From Mxb001 sp049431945 (GTDB lineage: Bacteria; Actinomycetota; Actinomycetes; S36-B12), in contig JBMTDJ010000003.1 of assembly GCA_049431945.1 (NCBI GenBank), positions 1-64,000 of the forward strand: DNA of 64,000 nt. The letters are read 5' to 3'. Positions 17,584 through 27,346 of this stretch are shown here, one piece after another; the first letter of the stretch is position 1, and each line of letters begins with the position of its first letter. A program made the position numbers and the translations under genes. The notes below the pieces were generated by a model that made no database searches, had not been told where the DNA came from, and was given only the letters and a program-made list of their open reading frames with translations.

Positions 17584-18287
17584 TAGATCCCCCTCGGTGC
17601 GGGAGATGAGCCCAGGTCAAGCAAGAACGGGTTCGTGGCTCGCTCACGTCCCACAGTGGTGGCCTCTCCGTGACCGGGGAGCACCACGGTGTCGTCGTCC
17701 AGCGGCAGCACCACCCGCGTGAGGCTCCGCGTCATGGCCGCAGGGTCCCCTCCGGGCAGATCCGTCCGGCCGATGGAGCCGGCGAAGAGCAAATCGCCGC
17801 TGAGCATGACGGGGGGACGGTCCCCCTCGCGATCGGACACGAAGGCGACCGACCCCTCCGTGTGCCCGGGTGCGTGCGCGACCGTCAGCGGCACTCCGGC
17901 GATCTCGAGCGCCTCACCGTCGGTGAGGACGCGGACGTCCTCGGGTTCGGTCAGTTCGAGGGCGCCTTGGGTCATGGACATCAGTTGCTCGCGGGACATG
18001 CTGAACGTCGTTCCCACAATGTCGGCCAGGCGGTAGCGGTCATCGGTGTGGATGTACGCGGGGATGCCCTTGCCCGCAGTGAGGGGCGCCACGGACCACA
18101 CGTGGTCCAGGTGGCCGTGGGTGAGGAGTACCGCGACGGGCCGAAGCCGGTGGCGCTCAAGAATCTCGGTCAACGGCCCAATGCTGGCCTGCCCGGGATC
18201 GACGATGATGCAGTCCTCCCCCTCCGCGGTTGCGACCGCATAACAATTCGTCCCCCACGAGCCCGCGGGGAAGCCGGTCACGAACAC
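17583..18287 (-). CDS. metallo-beta-lactamase fold hydrolase (glyoxalase II-like)
   Basis: A protein of 234 aa with the zinc motif LTHGHLDHVWSV, the third His in HAPGHTEGSV, the bridging Asp in MLSGDLLF and a final His in VLPGHGEAT. This is the standard set for thiolesterase-type hydrolases. It starts GTG and is divergent from the cyclophilin gene across a 143-bp gap. It sits immediately upstream of hisS and is translationally linked to it. The exact substrate (S-lactoylglutathione analogue or mycothiol ester) is not determinable. Confidence 0.88.
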   Translation of the reverse strand: MFVTGFPAGSWGTNCYAVATAEGEDCIIVDPGQASIGPLTEILERHRLRPVAVLLTHGHLDHVWSVAPLTAGKGIPAYIHTDDRYRLADIVGTTFSMSREQLMSMTQGALELTEPEDVRVLTDGEALEIAGVPLTVAHAPGHTEGSVAFVSDREGDRPPVMLSGDLLFAGSIGRTDLPGGDPAAMTRSLTRVVLPLDDDTVVLPGHGEATTVGRERATNPFLLDLGSSPAPRGI

Positions 18288-18430
18288 GATGGCCTGCAGG
18301 CGGTCATGCGGGTCCTCCGGAGTCTCTGGGCGCCCCGTGAGCCTACCGGGCTGGATGACAGGCCATAGACTCGCGCGGCGGTGGTGTCACACCGGACGGC
18401 GCGCAGCCATGGGCACGAAGGAGGGCGAGG

Positions 18431-19321
18431 GTGACGTCGAGCAAGCGCAGGCGCGAGGTGGCGCGGGCGAAGGCCGAGAGGCAGGCAGCGCGCCGGGCCG
18501 AAGCGGCGCAACGCCGTGGCCAGCGCAATCGCATCCTTGCCATCGTCGCCGTCGTCGTCGTGGTCGGCGGCGTGCTCGCCTGGGTCGTCCTCAACCGCAC
18601 GACCCAGGACGGTGACATCGCCGCTCCTAGCGAGACCGCGATCCCGACGGAGAGCGCCGCCCCGTCTGACAGTGCCCTGCCCTCAGATAGCCCGGCGCCG
18701 TCGGACTCAGCCACGCCCACGGACGAGTCCACGTCGCAGCCCGATCCCGATTGCGCGCCCGCGCCGCAGCCGCGCCCGGACGACATGACCTGGGCGAAGG
18801 CACCTGCCGAGGACATCGACCCGAAGGCGTCGTACACGCTGAACCTGGCGACGAACTGCGGCGAGATCGTCATCGAGATGCTCCCCCGGGAGGCACCCAA
18901 GACCGTCGCGTCTATGGCGTTCCTCACCGAGGAGGGCTTTTTCGACCTCACCGCGTGCCATCGATTGACCACGGCGGGGATCTACGTCCTGCAGTGCGGC
19001 GACCCGGCGGGCAATGGCACGGGGGGCCCCGGCTATGCGATTCCCGACGAAAATCTTCCGCCCGAGGGCCCTGACAACTACCCGGCGGGCACGGTGGCGA
19101 TGGCCAACGCGGGCCCGGGCACGGGAGGAAGCCAGTTCTTCATTGTTTACGCCAACACCACGCTGCCCCCCGGCTACACCATCTGGGGGACGGTCACCAA
19201 GGGTCTCGACGTCGTGGAGGGCATCGCGGCGGCCGGGGTCGAAGGCGGCGGCACGGACGGGCCACCGGCCCAGACGGTCGTCATCGAGAAGGCGACGCTG
19301 ACCACGTCGTCCGCAAACTAG
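18431..19321 (+). CDS. membrane-anchored cyclophilin-type peptidyl-prolyl isomerase
   Basis: A protein of 296 aa. It has a highly basic cytoplasmic N-terminus (residues 1-33), one membrane helix (ILAIVAVVVVVGGVLAWVV) and a Ser/Pro/Thr-rich linker with repeated PSDS units. A C-terminal cyclophilin domain (about 130-296) follows, with the core FFDLTACHRL, GTGGPGYAIPDE and GGSQFFIVYANTTLPPGYTIWGTV. It probably assists folding outside the membrane. The GTG start follows GGAGGGCGAGG closely. The same pairing with a DUF349 gene ahead of relA is common in actinobacteria. Confidence 0.93.
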   Translation: MTSSKRRREVARAKAERQAARRAEAAQRRGQRNRILAIVAVVVVVGGVLAWVVLNRTTQDGDIAAPSETAIPTESAAPSDSALPSDSPAPSDSATPTDESTSQPDPDCAPAPQPRPDDMTWAKAPAEDIDPKASYTLNLATNCGEIVIEMLPREAPKTVASMAFLTEEGFFDLTACHRLTTAGIYVLQCGDPAGNGTGGPGYAIPDENLPPEGPDNYPAGTVAMANAGPGTGGSQFFIVYANTTLPPGYTIWGTVTKGLDVVEGIAAAGVEGGGTDGPPAQTVVIEKATLTTSSAN

Positions 19322-19330
19322 GGAGGGTCG

Positions 19331-20818
19331 ATGAGCGAGGGCACGCCTGCTGCGGAGAGGGGACACCACGCAACTGCGCCGGTGAACGGCGGCGATGCGG
19401 AGATCGTCGAGGAGGTCACGGCAACACCCGCGCCGTTCGGGGTCCTCGAGTCCCGGGATCCGGCCCCCGCGCTTTCGGCAAGCCCCACACCCTCCTCGCT
19501 CCCGTCCGCACCGACCCCGGCGCCCCGACCCTCGACGCCTCGTCCGACGACCTTGAAGCGCGCTACGCAATCAGGTCCCCCCGTGCGGCGCACCGACCCT
19601 TCGCGCTTCGGGCGGATCGATGCCGAGGGCACCGTCTGGCTCAGCACCCCGACGGGAGAGGTGGTCGTCGGCAACTGGGCCGCTGGAACGATTGAGGAGG
19701 GCCTGGCCTTCTTCGGCCGTAAGTACGACGACCTGCTCGTCGAGGTCGATCTGGCCGCGTACCGACTCAAGGAAGGACGTGGCCTCGACACGGCCCCCAC
19801 CGCCGTCGCCCACGCGCGTGAGGCGCTGGCCGCCCCCGCCTTCCTCGGCGACGTCGATGAACTCGCTCGCGCGTGCGACGAGGTAGACGCACTCATGGCC
19901 TCCGCGCGGTTGGCACGCGACGAAGCCCGTGCCCGTCAGCGGGAGGAGGCACTCTCTGCCCGCGAGTCCATCGTGAGCGAGGCCGAATCACTCAGCGACT
20001 CGAGCAGTTGGAAGGCCACCGGCGAGAGGTTCACGGCTCTCCTCGAGGCATGGAAGGCCGCCCCGCGCATCGACCGCGGACGTGAACAGGCTATGTGGAA
20101 GCGCTTCAGCGCGGCCCGCACCTCCTTCGACCGCCGCCGCCGCCAGCATTTCGCCGCTCGCGATGCCGAGCGCAAGGACGCCCTCGCTGCAAAGGAGTCG
20201 ATCATCCGCGACGCCGAGGCTTTGTCGTCGTCCACGGACTGGGCCGGGACCACACGGGCCTATCGGACTCTCATGGACCGATGGAAGGCCGCCCCGCGAG
20301 GCAGCCGCCAGGATGAAGATCGCTTGTGGGCACGCTTCCGCTCGGCCCAGGATGCCTTCTTCGCCGCGCGTGACGCCGTCAACGCCGAGCGAGACGTGGA
20401 GCACCGGGCCAATCTCGAGCGCAAGCTTGAGCTCGTGACCGAGGCAGAGGCGATCTTGCCCGTGAGCGACATTGCCGCCGCGAAGCGGGCCCTACGCAGC
20501 GTCCAGGAGCGCTGGGAGGGCATCGGCCACGTCCCGCGGGCGGACAAGGAGCGCATCGAACGACGACTCAAGGCCGTCGAGGACGCCGTACGGCAGGCCG
20601 ATGATCGTCGGTGGACCGCGACGGATCCGGCGAGACGTGCCCGCGCTGAGGACACCGCGGAGAAGTTCCGCGCCTCGTTGGCCAAGGCCGAACAGGCCCT
20701 GGAGTCGGCGCGTCAGAAGGGCGACCCCCGAGCCATCGCCAAGGCCGAGCAGGCGACCGAATCGACGCGCGCACTCCTGGCGGCGGTCGAGGGCACCATG
20801 TCGGACTTCGGCAACTGA
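19331..20818 (+). CDS. DUF349 domain-containing protein
   Basis: A protein of 495 aa. The low-complexity Pro/Ala/Thr-rich N-terminus (1-85) is followed by a small domain (GRIDAEGTVWLSTPTGEVVVG) and long charged helices. At least three DUF349 repeats occupy about 205-430, seen as the recurring W...RF..L...WKAAPR...D..LW.RF..A...F pattern. The C-terminus is coiled-coil. The molecular function is unknown. It starts 9 bp after the cyclophilin gene (GGAGG upstream) and converges on relA with a 4-bp gap. Confidence 0.88.
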   Translation: MSEGTPAAERGHHATAPVNGGDAEIVEEVTATPAPFGVLESRDPAPALSASPTPSSLPSAPTPAPRPSTPRPTTLKRATQSGPPVRRTDPSRFGRIDAEGTVWLSTPTGEVVVGNWAAGTIEEGLAFFGRKYDDLLVEVDLAAYRLKEGRGLDTAPTAVAHAREALAAPAFLGDVDELARACDEVDALMASARLARDEARARQREEALSARESIVSEAESLSDSSSWKATGERFTALLEAWKAAPRIDRGREQAMWKRFSAARTSFDRRRRQHFAARDAERKDALAAKESIIRDAEALSSSTDWAGTTRAYRTLMDRWKAAPRGSRQDEDRLWARFRSAQDAFFAARDAVNAERDVEHRANLERKLELVTEAEAILPVSDIAAAKRALRSVQERWEGIGHVPRADKERIERRLKAVEDAVRQADDRRWTATDPARRARAEDTAEKFRASLAKAEQALESARQKGDPRAIAKAEQATESTRALLAAVEGTMSDFGN

Positions 20819-20822
20819 TGCG

Positions 20823-23081
20823 TCACACGCGATAGGCGTCGAACACTCCGTCCACCTGCCGTACCGCCTTGAGGGCGGCGCCCAGGTGCTTAGGATCAGC
20901 CATCTCGAAGGTGAATCGCGATAGCGCAATGCGCTCGCGCGTGGTGGTGACGGACGCGCTGAGGATATTGACATGTTGATCCGACAGCGCCCTTGTCACG
21001 TCCGAAAGGAGCCGTGCGCGGTCCAGCGCTTCCACCTGGATGTTGACCAGGAAGACGCTCCCTGAGGAAGGCGCCCACGATACGTCCACGAAGCGCGCGC
21101 CAGCGTCCTGCTGTGCCTCCAGGCCCGGCACGTTCACGCACGAACGTCGGTGCACGGACACGCCGGAGCCCCGAGTGACGAAGCCGACGATGTCGTCGCC
21201 CGGGACAGGCGTGCAGCATCGTGCGAGTTTCACCCAGACGTCGCTGGCCCCCTTGACGAGGATGCCGGCGTCACCAGGACCCACGCTGCGGGGCCGTGCG
21301 GTGGGCGTGAAGGCTTCAGCGGCGTCATCGGCCGCCCCGTCCACACCCCCGGCAGCGGCCACCAGGCGCCGCACGATGCTCGCCGCGGAGATACGTCCCT
21401 CCCCCACCGCTGCGTACAGCGCGGAGACGTCCTGCTGATGGAGTTCGGCCGCGATCGTCGACAGGGACTGGTTGCTCATGAGGCGCTGGAGGGGAAGTCC
21501 CTCCTTGCGCATCGCTCGCACGATCGCTTCCTTGCCCTGCTCGACCGCCTCCTCGCGACGCTCCTTGCTGAACCAGGCCTTGATCTTCGACTTCGCACGA
21601 GGGGACTTGACGAAGGTGAGCCAGTCGCGGCTCGGCCCGGCACCTTCGGCCTTGGAGGTGAATACCTCCACGACGTCACCATTGGCCAATTCCGATTCCA
21701 GGGGGACCAACTTGCCATTGACCCGCGCCCCGACACAGCGATGACCCACCTCCGTATGGACGCTGTAAGCGAAGTCCACAGAGGTGCTCCCCTGGGGCAG
21801 GGCGACCACATCGCCCTTGGGAGTGAACACGAAGACCTCTGACGAGGACAGGTCGTAGCGCAGAGAATCGAGGAACTCGTCCGGATCGGATGTCTCACGC
21901 TGCCACTCGAGCAATTGGCGCAACCAGCCGAAATCGTCCGGGCCCTGCTTTCCGCCGACGTCGCGCTGCTTGTACCGCCAGTGGGCCGCGACCCCGAACT
22001 CCGCAGCTCTGTGCATGTCCCAGGTGCGGATCTGGAGTTCGACTGGCTTGCCGCCCGGGCCGATCACCGTCGTATGGAGGGACTGATACATGTTGAACTT
22101 CGGCATGGCGATGAAGTCCTTGAATCGTCCCGGCACGGGACTCCACCGTGCGTGGACGATCCCCAGAACCGCATAGCAGTCGCGGATCGACTCCACGAGA
22201 ATGCGCACGCCGACCAAGTCGTAGATATCGGTGAAGTCCCGCCCTCGCACCACCATCTTCTGGTACACGGAGTACAGGTGCTTCGGCCGGCCCGTCACGG
22301 AGGCCTTGATGCGGGCACCTTTGATGTCAGACTCGAGGCTGTCGATAACGCCAGTGAGGTACTCGTCCCGAGATGGGGCGCGCTGCGAGACCAGCCTCTC
22401 GATCTCCTCATAGACCTTCGGGTAGAGGGTGGCGAACGCGAGATCCTCGAGCTCCCACTTCATGGTGTTCATGCCGAGGCGATGGGCCAACGGCGCGTAG
22501 ATCTCGAGTGTCTCCCTCGCCTTCTTCTCCTGCTTATCCGGTGGCATGAAGGACAGCGTGCGCATGTTGTGCAGCCGGTCTGCGAGCTTGATCACCAGGA
22601 CACGGATGTCCCGCGCCATGGCGACGACCATCTTGCGCACGGTCTCCGCCGCCGAGGCCTCGCCATACGTGACGCGATCGAGTTTAGTGACACCGTCCAC
22701 AAGGTCGGCGACCTCATCACCGAAGTCCTCGCGCAACTCCTCCAGGGAGTATCCCGTGTCCTCGACCGTGTCGTGAAGAAGCGCAGCAGAGAGGGTGGGT
22801 GCCGTCATCCCGAACTCGGCCAGGATCGTCGCCACCGCTACCGGGTGCGTGATGTAGGGGTCCCCAGATCTACGTCGCTGATCCCGGTGAAGATAGGCAG
22901 CCGTCTCGTACGCGCGCTGAAGCGCTCGCACGTCCGACTTGGGGTGGTACTGCCGCAGGGTCCGGATGAGTGGTTCGATCTCGATAGGACCGCCACGCGA
23001 ACCGGTGAGCCTCGCAAGGCGCGAGCGCAGGCCACTTGCGCCGGCTTCGGCCGGAGCCTCGCGCATCGCCTCCTGGGTCAC
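20823..23081 (-). CDS. relA: bifunctional (p)ppGpp synthetase/hydrolase
   Basis: A Rel protein of 752 aa. The N-terminal HD hydrolase domain has intact HDTVEDT (His103-Asp104 from this start). The synthetase domain (about 240-390) carries GRPKHLYSVYQKM and FKDFIAMPKFNMYQSLHTTV. A TGS domain (about 400-465) and a C-terminal ACT domain follow. Both catalytic halves look active, so this is probably the single Rel of the organism. The GTG at 23081 has GGGAG six bases upstream and is preferred; a GTG at 23087 is too close to that site. Confidence 0.96.
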   Translation of the reverse strand: MTQEAMREAPAEAGASGLRSRLARLTGSRGGPIEIEPLIRTLRQYHPKSDVRALQRAYETAAYLHRDQRRRSGDPYITHPVAVATILAEFGMTAPTLSAALLHDTVEDTGYSLEELREDFGDEVADLVDGVTKLDRVTYGEASAAETVRKMVVAMARDIRVLVIKLADRLHNMRTLSFMPPDKQEKKARETLEIYAPLAHRLGMNTMKWELEDLAFATLYPKVYEEIERLVSQRAPSRDEYLTGVIDSLESDIKGARIKASVTGRPKHLYSVYQKMVVRGRDFTDIYDLVGVRILVESIRDCYAVLGIVHARWSPVPGRFKDFIAMPKFNMYQSLHTTVIGPGGKPVELQIRTWDMHRAAEFGVAAHWRYKQRDVGGKQGPDDFGWLRQLLEWQRETSDPDEFLDSLRYDLSSSEVFVFTPKGDVVALPQGSTSVDFAYSVHTEVGHRCVGARVNGKLVPLESELANGDVVEVFTSKAEGAGPSRDWLTFVKSPRAKSKIKAWFSKERREEAVEQGKEAIVRAMRKEGLPLQRLMSNQSLSTIAAELHQQDVSALYAAVGEGRISAASIVRRLVAAAGGVDGAADDAAEAFTPTARPRSVGPGDAGILVKGASDVWVKLARCCTPVPGDDIVGFVTRGSGVSVHRRSCVNVPGLEAQQDAGARFVDVSWAPSSGSVFLVNIQVEALDRARLLSDVTRALSDQHVNILSASVTTTRERIALSRFTFEMADPKHLGAALKAVRQVDGVFDAYRV

Positions 23082-23135
23082 CCGCACCTCCCTTTCGGTC
23101 AGTGTACGAGGCAGATGAGCAATTGAGCCGATTGG

Positions 23136-24233
23136 CTACTTCTTGCCCCGCTTGGACCGCGGCTGGCGCTTGGGTTGCTGGCGTCCAGCGCTCGTCTCCA
23201 CGGCCGGCCCATCAGCGACACCGACGGCTGCCGCAGCAGCCTCCTGCGACTCCGCGGCGCGTCGACCCGATCCGCCTCGCCTTGCCGCGACGCGATTGTC
23301 GAGGGCCTTGATGTCCGGCTGGCGCATCTTGAGCACCACGGCCATCGGGGTGGCGATGAAGATCGATGAGTAGACGCCTGCGAGCATGCCGACCGCCAGG
23401 GCCACCGCGAGATCCAGGAGGGTCCCGGCGCCCAGCAGGCCGGCCCCGACCACGATGATCGCAACGACGGGAAGAAGCGATGTGATCGACGTATTGATGG
23501 AACGCACCAGCACCTGATTGACGGCCCGATTGGCGGCCTCGGGGTAGCTCATCACGGACTGCGCGGTGATGCCCTTCGTCTCCTCCTTGACCTTGTCGAA
23601 GACGACGACGGTGTCGTAGAGGGAGTAGCCCAGGATCGTAAGGAAGCCGATCAGCGTCGCTGGCGTCACCTGCAACCCCGTGACGGCGTAGATGCCTACC
23701 GTGAGCAGGATGTCGTGCGCGAGCGCAATGAGCGCCGCGACAGCGAACCTCCATTCGAAGTACACCGCGAGGAAGATGGTCACGAGGACGAGGAAGACAG
23801 CGAGAGCCTGGATGCCCTTGGCCGTGATCTCGGCCCCCCACGTTGGCCCCACGACCTGCGTGGTGATGTCCGTCACGGGGACGCCACAGGCCTCGGCGAG
23901 CACCCGCGAGATGTCCTGGCTCTGGGCCGGCTCGACCGGCGGAGTCTGGACGCGAACGATCCCCGCTCCGGTCTCCGTGACGATCACATCGGCGCCAGTG
24001 GCAGCCGCTGCCGTGTCTCGCGCGTCGGGCACAGAACATGTCGCGTTGGGGACGGAGAAGACCGCTCCCCCCTGGAATTCGATGCCGAGGTTGAGTCCGC
24101 GGAAGCCGAGTGCCGCGAGGGAGATCAGGATAAGGACGCCTGAGACGATGAACCACGTGCGACGGCGGCCGACGAAGTCGATTCCGCTCTCCCCACGGTA
24201 GAGGCGGTCACCCAGCGATGATCGACGCGACAT
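23136..24233 (-). CDS. secF: protein translocase subunit SecF
   Basis: A membrane protein of 365 aa with six predicted helices that works with SecD to drive late steps of Sec export. The Sec_GG motif is LNLGIEFQGGAVF. The membrane core is AVFLVLVTIFLAVYFEWRFAVAALIALAHDILLTVGIYA, with GYSLYDTVVVFDKVKE after it. The C-terminal tail is long, Ala-rich and then Lys/Arg-rich (residues about 305-365), an actinobacterial feature. Its ATG overlaps the secD stop by one base (TGATG). Confidence 0.95.
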   Translation of the reverse strand: MSRRSSLGDRLYRGESGIDFVGRRRTWFIVSGVLILISLAALGFRGLNLGIEFQGGAVFSVPNATCSVPDARDTAAAATGADVIVTETGAGIVRVQTPPVEPAQSQDISRVLAEACGVPVTDITTQVVGPTWGAEITAKGIQALAVFLVLVTIFLAVYFEWRFAVAALIALAHDILLTVGIYAVTGLQVTPATLIGFLTILGYSLYDTVVVFDKVKEETKGITAQSVMSYPEAANRAVNQVLVRSINTSITSLLPVVAIIVVGAGLLGAGTLLDLAVALAVGMLAGVYSSIFIATPMAVVLKMRQPDIKALDNRVAARRGGSGRRAAESQEAAAAAVGVADGPAVETSAGRQQPKRQPRSKRGKK

Positions 24234-25852
24234 CAGGACTCCACTCCTACGCTCGTCCGACCTTCTGAGGCCTCCTCGACCTCACCGCCGTCGCCCTTGC
24301 GCGTCGCTCTCAAGCCGCTGAGCCACGAGCCCCTCTGCATCCAGGACGCGCGGCAGAGCAGGACCGTCACGGGGTACGTGAAGAGGAAGGCGATGAGCAG
24401 GTCGATCAGGGTGATGAGGCCCAGCGTGAACGCGAAGCCCTTCACATTGCCCACGGACACGATGTAGAGCACCACCGCCGCTAGCAGCGTGACGAAGTCC
24501 GCGGCGAGAATCGTCCGTCGAGTCGCCACCCAGCCCACTTCGGCGGCTGAGCGCATCGTCTTCCCTTCGCGGAGGGCGTCCCTGATGCGCTCGAAGTAAA
24601 TGATGAACGAGTCTGCGGTGAGACCGATGGAGACAATGGCACCTGCCACTCCCGCGAGGGTGAGGGTGAAGCCGATCGACTTGCCGAGGGCGATGAAGCC
24701 GAGATAGGTCAGGCCGCCAGCGAGCGTCAGGCTCGCCACCGCGACGATCCCGAGCACGCGGTAGTAGACGAGCAGGAAGACGACGATGAGGACGAAACCG
24801 ATCGCACCCGCGATGAGGCCCGCTCGCAACTGGTCGCCGCCGATCGTCGGGGACACGCTGGTGACCTCGACAACCTCAAGGTTCACCGGAAGGGCGCCGT
24901 AGCTCAGGACGTTCGCCAGGTCCTGCGCTTCCTGGGCCGTGAAGTCACCTTCGATCTGCGCCTGGCCGCCGATGATGGGCTCATTGAAGCGCGGCGCCGA
25001 GACGACGACCCCGTCCAGCACGATGGCGAAGGCGTTACAGGGACTGGCACCGCCAGGGACGCAATCCGGTAGGGCGTACAGCTCCTGCGACGCCTCGGCA
25101 AGGGCGCGTGCACCGTCACTGTCGAACGTCAGGCTCACGACCCAGCCGCCGACACCCTGCTGGGGAAGTTGGGCGACCGCATCGGTGACGTTGGTGCCTT
25201 GGATGAAGGCGGGCTGAAGCGAGTACTTGGCCACGCCGTCGGCGTCACACGTGCCGAGCCAGAGTTTGGGATCATCGGGGCTTCCCCCTGCCTGATTGAT
25301 GGGATCAAGGCAGTCAAGGGCAGCGACCTCGGCCTGGTACTCGGGAGTGTTGTCGGCGGCTTGGACGATGCGTGCGCTTGTGGCCGCGTCGTCCGTCGTC
25401 ACGGACGCCGCAGCCGTGGTGTCGTCGACCTGCGGCGCGGGGCCCTCGATGGACCACACAGGGCGGAAGTCCAGCAGGGCGGTACGCCCGACGAGTTCGA
25501 CCAGTCGCTCCTGGCTGACATCGGGAACGGACACCACGATGGCCGCACCATCGCCGGAGCCCTGCACCGTGACCTCGGCCTCAGCCACGCCCACGCCATC
25601 GACGCGCTGGCGGATGATCTGCACGGTCTGCGCCAATTGATCATCGGTGATCGCGGCGCCCTCCTGGACAGCCTTGGGCTGCAGGATCACCTGAGTGCCA
25701 CCGCGCAAGTCGAGGCCGAGGCGCACGGCATTGTCCTGGCCCGGCCACAGGGCCCAAGCGGCCACGGCGGCGGTGATGAGCGCCATGATGAGGAGCAGTC
25801 GGCCGGGATGCGTCGTGGACCCGGTCCGACTGCTGCGATTGGCAGATGGCAC
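24233..25852 (-). CDS. secD: protein translocase subunit SecD
   Basis: A membrane protein of 539 aa with one N-terminal helix, then DNAVRLGLDLRGGTQVILQ and a large extracytoplasmic P1 domain containing an actinobacteria-type insert (about 170-230). The C-terminal five-helix bundle includes ALGKSIGFTLTLAGVAGAIVSIGLTADSFIIYFERIRD. The start is GTG. The order yajC-secD-secF-relA is classical. Confidence 0.95.
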   Translation of the reverse strand: MPSANRSSRTGSTTHPGRLLLIMALITAAVAAWALWPGQDNAVRLGLDLRGGTQVILQPKAVQEGAAITDDQLAQTVQIIRQRVDGVGVAEAEVTVQGSGDGAAIVVSVPDVSQERLVELVGRTALLDFRPVWSIEGPAPQVDDTTAAASVTTDDAATSARIVQAADNTPEYQAEVAALDCLDPINQAGGSPDDPKLWLGTCDADGVAKYSLQPAFIQGTNVTDAVAQLPQQGVGGWVVSLTFDSDGARALAEASQELYALPDCVPGGASPCNAFAIVLDGVVVSAPRFNEPIIGGQAQIEGDFTAQEAQDLANVLSYGALPVNLEVVEVTSVSPTIGGDQLRAGLIAGAIGFVLIVVFLLVYYRVLGIVAVASLTLAGGLTYLGFIALGKSIGFTLTLAGVAGAIVSIGLTADSFIIYFERIRDALREGKTMRSAAEVGWVATRRTILAADFVTLLAAVVLYIVSVGNVKGFAFTLGLITLIDLLIAFLFTYPVTVLLCRASWMQRGSWLSGLRATRKGDGGEVEEASEGRTSVGVES

Positions 25853-25895
25853 GTGACTTCCTTCTCGATGCTGACGTAGGGCTGAAGCCGGGGTG

Positions 25896-26198
25896 CTATG
25901 CGGCGCCGTCGGACGGAGGTGCGTCGTCGGGGGCGACCTCGGGCTGGATGACCTTGCCGATGGCTGCCTTTACCACGCGGATCACCACTCCGGGAGCGAT
26001 CTCGAGCTCAGCATCGTCCTCGTCGATAGCGACCACGGTGCCGTAGACACCCGCCGTCGTCATCACTCGACTACCGGGGGCGATCGCCGACATCATCTCC
26101 ATCTGCTTGCGCTGGCGGTTGCGCGCGGGCCGCATGATGAGCAGATAGAACACGACGCCGATGAGAATGATCGGCAGCAGAGTCCCCAGGCTTTCCAC
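25896..26198 (-). CDS. yajC: preprotein translocase subunit YajC
   Basis: A protein of 100 aa with a single N-terminal membrane helix (LLPIILIGVVFYLLIMRP) and the YajC cytoplasmic domain RNRQRKQMEMMSAIAPGSRVMTTAGVYGTVVAIDEDDAELEI. The C-terminal tail is acidic and Pro-rich. It is an accessory of SecDF. GTG start; it lies between ruvB and secD in the same direction. Confidence 0.94.
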   Translation of the reverse strand: MESLGTLLPIILIGVVFYLLIMRPARNRQRKQMEMMSAIAPGSRVMTTAGVYGTVVAIDEDDAELEIAPGVVIRVVKAAIGKVIQPEVAPDDAPPSDGAA

Positions 26199-26266
26199 CC
26201 TCGCACCCCTCGATGTTCATGGCACCCTTCCGGCGCTCCAGCCCCACGAGCCTAGCCGGAGCTGAC

Positions 26267-27346
26267 CTAAGCCTCGTCGCCGGTCGGCGCAGAGAAGCCT
26301 AGGAATCCCTGCTCAGCCCATGCCGACGCCGGCGGCTGCACTCCTAGGTGGGCGTAGGCGGCCGGTGTGGCCACTCGCCCACGCGGGGTCCTCGCGAGCA
26401 GGCCATGGCGCACCAGGAAGGGCTCCGCGACCGTCTCGACCGTCTCGGTCTCCTCACCCACGGAGACGGCGAGGGTGGACAGCCCCACAGGACCCCCGCC
26501 GAACCGCAGCACGAGTGCCTCCAGCACGGCCCGGTCCAACCGGTCGAGGCCGAGAACGTCCACCTCATACAGATCCAGAGCGGCTCGCGAGGCCTCATGA
26601 TCCACAGCGCCATCGCCGTGCACTTGGGCCCAGTCGCGCACGCGTCGGAGAAGCCGGTTGGCAATGCGCGGAGTCCCTCGGGACCGGCGCGCGATCTCTG
26701 TGACTCCGGCGTCGTCAATGTGCACCGATAGCAGACCCGCGGATCTCTCCAGGATCGCCCGCAGATCGGACTCGTCATAGAAGTCGAGGTGAGCCGTGAA
26801 GCCGAAGCGATCTCGTAGCGGACCGGGCAGCAGTCCGACGCGGGTCGTGGCCCCGACCAGCGTGAAGGGAGCAAGACCCAGCGGCACTGCCGTGGCCCCC
26901 GGCCCCTTGCCCACGATCACATCCACGCGGAAGTCCTCCATGGCGACGTACAGCATCTCCTCGGCTGAGCGCGCCAGGCGATGGATCTCGTCGATGAACA
27001 GCACCTCCCCCGGCTGCAGGCTGGATAGCACCGCAGCCAGATCCCCGGCGTGCTGGAGTGCCGGACCGCTCGTCAGCCTCAATGGAGCGGCCATCTCCTC
27101 CGCGATGATCGACGCGAGAGTCGTCTTGCCCAGTCCCGGCGGCCCGGAGAGGAGCACGTGATCGGCGGCCTTCCCGCGTCCGCGCGCCGCCTGCAGCACG
27201 ACATCGAGTTGGGCGCACACGCGCGACTGGCCCACGAACTCGTCGAGACGCCGTGGGCGAAGGGCGCCTTCGATGGCGCTCTCCCCCTCACCCGCTCGCG
27301 CGTCGACGAGTCGCTCGCCCTCGGCCCAGATGTCGTCAGAGTTCAT
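26267..27346 (-). CDS. ruvB: Holliday junction branch migration helicase RuvB
   Basis: An AAA+ motor of 359 aa. Walker A is GPPGLGKTTLA, Walker B is LFIDEIHRL, sensor 1 is LVGATTRVGLL, the Arg-finger region is PLRDRFGFTAHLDFY and sensor 2 is RGTPRIANRLLRRVRD. A winged helix follows. The start is the ATG at 27346, which overlaps the ruvA stop (ATGA). Upstream open codons lie within ruvA. Confidence 0.97.
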   Translation of the reverse strand: MNSDDIWAEGERLVDARAGEGESAIEGALRPRRLDEFVGQSRVCAQLDVVLQAARGRGKAADHVLLSGPPGLGKTTLASIIAEEMAAPLRLTSGPALQHAGDLAAVLSSLQPGEVLFIDEIHRLARSAEEMLYVAMEDFRVDVIVGKGPGATAVPLGLAPFTLVGATTRVGLLPGPLRDRFGFTAHLDFYDESDLRAILERSAGLLSVHIDDAGVTEIARRSRGTPRIANRLLRRVRDWAQVHGDGAVDHEASRAALDLYEVDVLGLDRLDRAVLEALVLRFGGGPVGLSTLAVSVGEETETVETVAEPFLVRHGLLARTPRGRVATPAAYAHLGVQPPASAWAEQGFLGFSAPTGDEA